NCBI GenBank assembly: GCA_900318855.1
Contig: ONMG01000066.1
Location: 1 to 9,901, forward strand
Direction of reading: 5' to 3'
Length of the DNA stretch: 9,901 nt
DNA from: an uncultured Prevotella sp.
GTDB lineage: Bacteria > Bacteroidota > Bacteroidia > Bacteroidales > Bacteroidaceae
The position numbers were made by a program, and so were the translations under genes. The stretch's first letter is position 1. Each line of letters begins with the position of its first letter. The notes beneath the pieces are model-generated. The model ran no database searches. It was not told where the DNA came from and saw nothing but the letters and a program-made list of their open reading frames with translations. Below, one piece after another: positions 6,624-9,901 of this stretch.

Positions 6624-7541
6624 ATGGAATCACTTGACAAGAAGAGTCGTGACGGTCTTGCTGTCATGTTGACACAATCGGTCGACAGGCTTTCGGAACC
6701 CGAGGCTTTGCGCGGATTGTGGCACCGGCATCAAGGCGGTATACCTCTGCCATCGAACACTGCACTAAGCGAGGTAGCCGAACTTGCCCGCGCTATCCTC
6801 TTCCCTGGTTTTTATGGCAAATCCACGGTGAGCCTTTCCACCATTAAATATCAGATAGGCGTTAATGTAGAACGCTTGCAGCGCATTCTTGCTGGGCAAG
6901 TGCTTGCAGGATTAGCATTTGCTGCAAAAGAAGATATTGACATTCCTCATTGCGAAATAGATTGTCTGAAGGGCAAAGCCCTCGACATTGCGACCCAACT
7001 CATCTCGCGGCTGCCCTCAATACGCGAGACTTTGGCCACAGATGTCACAGCAGCCTATAATGGAGACCCTGCAGCCGACAATCCCGCCGAAATCATTGCA
7101 TGTTATCCTGTCATCAAGGCCCTCACAAACTATCGCGTTGCTCATGAGCTGCTTCAACTTGGAGTGCCGCTAATACCGAGGATGCTCACAGAGATGGCAC
7201 ATTCGGAAACAGGCATCGATATCCACCCGGGAGCCACCATCGGGCGCTATTTCACCATCGATCATGGTACAGGCGTGGTAATAGGTGCCACAACCGTCAT
7301 CGGCAACAACGTTAAACTCTACCAGGGTGTAACGCTCGGTGCCAAGAGCTTCCCGCTCGATGACAAAGGCATTCCTATCAAAGGCATCCCCCGTCACCCC
7401 ATTATCGGCGATGATGTCGTCATCTACGCCAATGCCACAGTTCTCGGACGCATCCACATCGGCAATGGTTGTGTAGTCGGCGCAAACGTATGGGTCACCC
7501 ACGACCTGGAACCAGGCACGAAGAAGTATTTTCAGAACTGA
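6624..7541 (+). CDS. cysE: Serine O-acetyltransferase
   Basis: Transfers acetyl from acetyl-CoA to L-serine, giving O-acetylserine for cysteine synthesis in the cytoplasm. The 305-residue protein has a helical N-terminal region (about 1-190, longer than in short bacterial forms) and a C-terminal left-handed beta-helix of hexapeptide repeats (about 195-295). Family active-site motifs are present: DIHP with Asp199, IDHGTG with His214 and PRHP with His258, aligning with E. coli CysE Asp143, His158 and His193. The C-terminus reads TKKYFQN and lacks the terminal isoleucine that docks into the CysK active site in E. coli. The ATG at 6624 is chosen; a TTG at 6612 is inside the promoter box. A second in-frame ATG at 6666 would remove 14 residues and is a possible alternative start. 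No terminator is visible before the next gene. Confidence 0.94.
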   Translation: MESLDKKSRDGLAVMLTQSVDRLSEPEALRGLWHRHQGGIPLPSNTALSEVAELARAILFPGFYGKSTVSLSTIKYQIGVNVERLQRILAGQVLAGLAFAAKEDIDIPHCEIDCLKGKALDIATQLISRLPSIRETLATDVTAAYNGDPAADNPAEIIACYPVIKALTNYRVAHELLQLGVPLIPRMLTEMAHSETGIDIHPGATIGRYFTIDHGTGVVIGATTVIGNNVKLYQGVTLGAKSFPLDDKGIPIKGIPRHPIIGDDVVIYANATVLGRIHIGNGCVVGANVWVTHDLEPGTKKYFQN

Positions 7542-7700
7542 GCGCAAGAACAAGTAGGACAATAGTAAACATATATAACACTCAAAATCATAACAACAGC
7601 AAGGCCCACCCTCTGATGCATCTCTCCATCGGATTGCTCCGAGGCATAGCCAGGCACAGATTCCGCCCTATACAGTGAGGCGGAGCAGTAATCACAACTT
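7542..7700 (+). other. Structured spacer between cysE and the methyltransferase gene
   Basis: This 159-nt spacer has no TAnnTTTG box and no U-tract terminator. It holds an 8-bp palindrome GATGCATC (7615-7622) and two perfect hairpins: TCGGA-TTGC-TCCGA (7629-7642) and TCCGCC/GGCGGA with an 11-nt loop (7662-7684). The second ends 16 nt before the methyltransferase start codon. A 20-codon ORF (7616-7678) crosses both but has no other support. The spacer may be a leader or processing region within a cysE-methyltransferase transcript. Confidence 0.4.
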
Positions 7701-9137
7701 ATGGAATCTGAACTCATTGCCAAAACCTTCATGGGCCTTGAGCCCACATTGGCACAAGAACTAACAGCACTGGGAGCACACGACGTGAAGCCCGGCAGGA
7801 GAATGGTATCCTTCACCGGTGACAAAGAGATGATGTATCGTGCCAATTTCCAACTGCACACTGCCATCCGCATCCTCAAACCTATCATGCACTTCAAGGC
7901 AAGATCGGCTGAGGATGTATATGAGGCCACCAAGGAAATTGACTGGAGTCAGTATATCCTGGAAGGCAAGACTTTCTCCGTAGACTCTGTTGTCTATTCG
8001 GATGAATTTCGCAATTCACGCTTCGTCACCTACAAGGTGAAAGACGCCATAGTCGATCAGTTCCGAGAGAGGACCGGCTCCCGTCCCAATATTTCGGTGA
8101 GCAATCCCGACATAAGACTCCATATTCACATTGCCGATGACGATGCCACCATCTGCCTGGACTCCAGTGGCGAGTCACTCCATCGTCGGGGTTACCGCCA
8201 AGAGAACGTAGAGGCCCCAATCAACGAGGTGCTGGCTGCCGGCATGATACGCATGACTGGCTGGGATGGATCTTGCGACTTCATCGACCCTATGTGCGGT
8301 TCCGGCACCCTTCTCATCGAGGCAGCACTTATCGCGCTCAACATGAGTCCCGGCGTCTTCCGTAAGGAATTTGCCTTTGAGAAATGGCCCGACTTCGATC
8401 AGGAACTCTTTGACAGCATCTACAATGACGACTCCACGGAGCGTCCCTTCGAGCACCATATCTATGGCTACGATATCGACATGAAGGCCGTCAACACAGC
8501 ACGCCTGAACATCAAGGCAGCAGGGCTCTCGCAATATATCACTGTGGAGCAGCAGGATTTCAAGAACTTCAAGAAACCCGCAGAGAAGAGCGTCATCGTG
8601 ATGAACCCACCCTATGGAGAGCGCATCTCCACACCCGACCTCCTCGGCACCTACCGCATGATCGGAGAACGGCTCAAGAATGCTTTTACAGGCAACGAGG
8701 CTTGGGTACTCTCCTATCGTGAGGAATGCTTCGAGCAGATAGGTCTCAAGCCGTCCATAAAGATACCTCTATTCAACGGCAGCCTGGAATGCGAGTTCCG
8801 CAAGTACGTCATCTTCGACGGTAAACTCAATGATTTCCGGTCAAAGGGCGGCATCGTAAAGACAGAGCGGGAGAAAGAAGAAATGGGACAGAAGCACCGC
8901 TTCAAGAAGGAGCGGGAGTTCAAGAAACGACTTGAGGAAGAAGAACAGAACGAAGAAGGCGACATCCGTTCTTTCCGCTTCCATAGCTTTGGAAATAACG
9001 ACCGCAAAGAACGCCGCTCCGGCTCTCGTCGCTCCTTCTCTCATCAGGACGACGACCGGGCACCGCGGGCGCGCAAGCCTTTCAAGAACAGTAGAGACAA
9101 TTGGAAGAAAGACAGGAGGCATTATGATGAAGATTAA
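7701..9137 (+). CDS. THUMP-domain SAM-dependent RNA methyltransferase, RlmL N-domain family
   Basis: Predicted to methylate guanine N2 in RNA; the closest characterised relative by architecture is the N-terminal half of RlmL, which makes m2G2445 in 23S rRNA. The exact target here is inferred. An N-terminal ferredoxin-like plus THUMP region (about 1-160) precedes the Rossmann methyltransferase domain (about 165-375). That domain has the SAM motif DPMCGSGTLLIEAA (196-209), the acidic motif YGYDID (255-260) and the catalytic NPPYGER (302-308). Residues about 385-478 form a very charged, Lys/Arg/Glu/Asp-rich, probably disordered tail, with a predicted helical acidic/basic stretch at about 388-418 and an Arg/Ser/Asp-rich end. 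The fused RlmK half of E. coli RlmL is absent. The stop codon overlaps the next gene by 14 bp, implying co-translation. Confidence 0.92.
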   Translation: MESELIAKTFMGLEPTLAQELTALGAHDVKPGRRMVSFTGDKEMMYRANFQLHTAIRILKPIMHFKARSAEDVYEATKEIDWSQYILEGKTFSVDSVVYSDEFRNSRFVTYKVKDAIVDQFRERTGSRPNISVSNPDIRLHIHIADDDATICLDSSGESLHRRGYRQENVEAPINEVLAAGMIRMTGWDGSCDFIDPMCGSGTLLIEAALIALNMSPGVFRKEFAFEKWPDFDQELFDSIYNDDSTERPFEHHIYGYDIDMKAVNTARLNIKAAGLSQYITVEQQDFKNFKKPAEKSVIVMNPPYGERISTPDLLGTYRMIGERLKNAFTGNEAWVLSYREECFEQIGLKPSIKIPLFNGSLECEFRKYVIFDGKLNDFRSKGGIVKTEREKEEMGQKHRFKKEREFKKRLEEEEQNEEGDIRSFRFHSFGNNDRKERRSGSRRSFSHQDDDRAPRARKPFKNSRDNWKKDRRHYDED

Positions 9138-9901
9138 ACCGAAACTCGTCATTCTCTGTATGGCATTGCTTTCCACGCATATAGCCGAGGCTCAGTTGCC
9201 CCCACTCAAGCAGTTCACACTCGAGGACCTCAATTTCGGAGGCACCAACTACCACAATATGGTGCCCCAAAACAGGTACACCGCGTGGTGGGGTGAAGAG
9301 CTTATACGGCTGGAGACCGATTTATGTAAAGTCATTGACAAGCGAACCGGCAGCGAGAAAACACTCTTCACGCTGGACAAAGTAAACGGCTCACTCACTG
9401 GCTCCGACAGTAAGCCAACCAATCTTTTCTACGCTTCCTTCCCCTATCCGGGGAAGCCCCTCGTGCTGCTCGACCAGCATGGCTACCGAAGGCTCATCAA
9501 CTTCAAAACGGGTAAGGTAGTGTGGACGGGCACCCACAAGGACGAGGACCAGGCCAGCGACTGGTGCCCGGCTTCACGAGCCGTGGCCTTCGTGCATGCC
9601 GACCAGCTCTACGTGAGAGATGCCGACGACAAGCTGAACCAGATTACCCACGACGGCTCTCGCTGCATTGTCTACGGGCAGAGTGTCCACCGCGACGAGT
9701 TTGGCATCACTAAAGGCACATTCTGGTCACCCGACGGTCAGCACCTGGCCTTCTACCGCATGGACCAGACTATGGTTAAGGACTATCCTCAAGTAAATAT
9801 CTTTAAGCGGGAGGCAGAGGAAGAACCCGACAAATACCCCATGGCCGGTGAAACAAGCCATAAGGTAACGGTGGGAGTCTACGACCTCAAAAACCACAGC
9901 A
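9124..9901 (+). CDS. Dipeptidyl-peptidase IV-like S9B exopeptidase, N-terminal part (runs off the window)
   Basis: The frame is open from ATG 9124 to the window edge (259 complete codons). Residues 1-24 form a signal peptide (Lys-rich start, hydrophobic VILCMALLS, likely cleavage near AEAQ), placing the enzyme in the periplasm or on the outer surface. What follows fits the beta-propeller domain of DPP IV: DLNFGGTNYHN (36-46), AWWGEE (54-59), SVHRDEFGI (187-195) and WSPDGQHLAFYRMDQTMVKDYP as separate blocks from 201. Family members cleave dipeptides from peptide N-termini, often after Pro or Ala. The catalytic Ser-Asp-His domain lies beyond the window and cannot be checked. The start overlaps the methyltransferase end by 14 bp in a different frame; a second ATG follows immediately at 9127. 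No separate promoter is visible. Confidence 0.88.
   Translation, partial: MMKIKPKLVILCMALLSTHIAEAQLPPLKQFTLEDLNFGGTNYHNMVPQNRYTAWWGEELIRLETDLCKVIDKRTGSEKTLFTLDKVNGSLTGSDSKPTNLFYASFPYPGKPLVLLDQHGYRRLINFKTGKVVWTGTHKDEDQASDWCPASRAVAFVHADQLYVRDADDKLNQITHDGSRCIVYGQSVHRDEFGITKGTFWSPDGQHLAFYRMDQTMVKDYPQVNIFKREAEEEPDKYPMAGETSHKVTVGVYDLKNHS

Noticed and set aside
132..7541. sdaA and cysE as a linked serine-metabolism cluster
   Set aside because: They are on opposite strands, 5 kb apart, with separate promoters and unrelated genes between. The shared substrate looks coincidental.
7616..7678. 20-residue ORF in the cysE-methyltransferase spacer as a real leader peptide
   Set aside because: No ribosome-binding or promoter evidence and no amino-acid run typical of attenuator peptides. 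It is kept only as a possibility in the spacer finding.
7532..7933. 133-codon minus-strand frame with a hydrophobic end, crossing the cysE-methyltransferase spacer
   Set aside because: Most of it is antisense to the THUMP region, and it has no promoter box. The hydrophobic stretch alone is not enough.
1..9901. CRISPR arrays, tRNA or rRNA genes, insertion sequences, attachment sites
   Set aside because: No regularly spaced repeats, cloverleaf-like segments, transposase or integrase motifs, or long terminal inverted repeats were seen on either strand.

Overview
The window reads as chromosomal DNA of a Bacteroidota member, most likely order Bacteroidales and possibly Prevotellaceae. The signs are: promoter boxes of the form TAnnTTTG, which are specific to this phylum, in front of three genes; no strong Shine-Dalgarno sequences; a eukaryote-type (GT3) glycogen synthase beside a DUF3417-type alpha-glucan phosphorylase; and an S9B dipeptidyl-peptidase of the Bacteroidales kind. 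The genus is an inference and cannot be fixed from the sequence alone. I see no mobile element, CRISPR array, tRNA, rRNA or phage gene.

Minus strand, positions 5671 down to about 20: a promoter drives glycogen synthase (3983-5644), alpha-glucan phosphorylase (1386-3947) and L-serine dehydratase (132-1334). The first two sit 35 bp apart and form a glycogen synthesis/breakdown unit. A terminator-like hairpin with a U-tract lies between the phosphorylase and the serine dehydratase and abuts the latter's start codon. The serine dehydratase is therefore probably reached by read-through or from a promoter I could not find. A clear intrinsic terminator follows it at about 20-65.

Plus strand, 5894 to the right edge: after a 313-bp divergent intergenic region comes a small secreted protein of unknown function (5958-6380) with a very good promoter. 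Next is serine acetyltransferase cysE (6624-7541), with its own -7 box only a few bases before the start codon. It is followed by a THUMP-domain 23S rRNA-type methyltransferase (7701-9137). The last gene, a dipeptidyl-peptidase IV-like exopeptidase (9124 to the edge, 3' end missing), overlaps the methyltransferase by 14 bp.

The genes are mostly housekeeping: storage polysaccharide turnover, serine catabolism, the first committed step of cysteine synthesis, ribosome modification and peptide scavenging. I do not see a convincing undescribed multi-gene system. The points most worth a second look are the hairpin fused to the sdaA start codon, the near-leaderless cysE, the conserved-looking secreted orphan and the unexplained structured spacer at 7542-7700.
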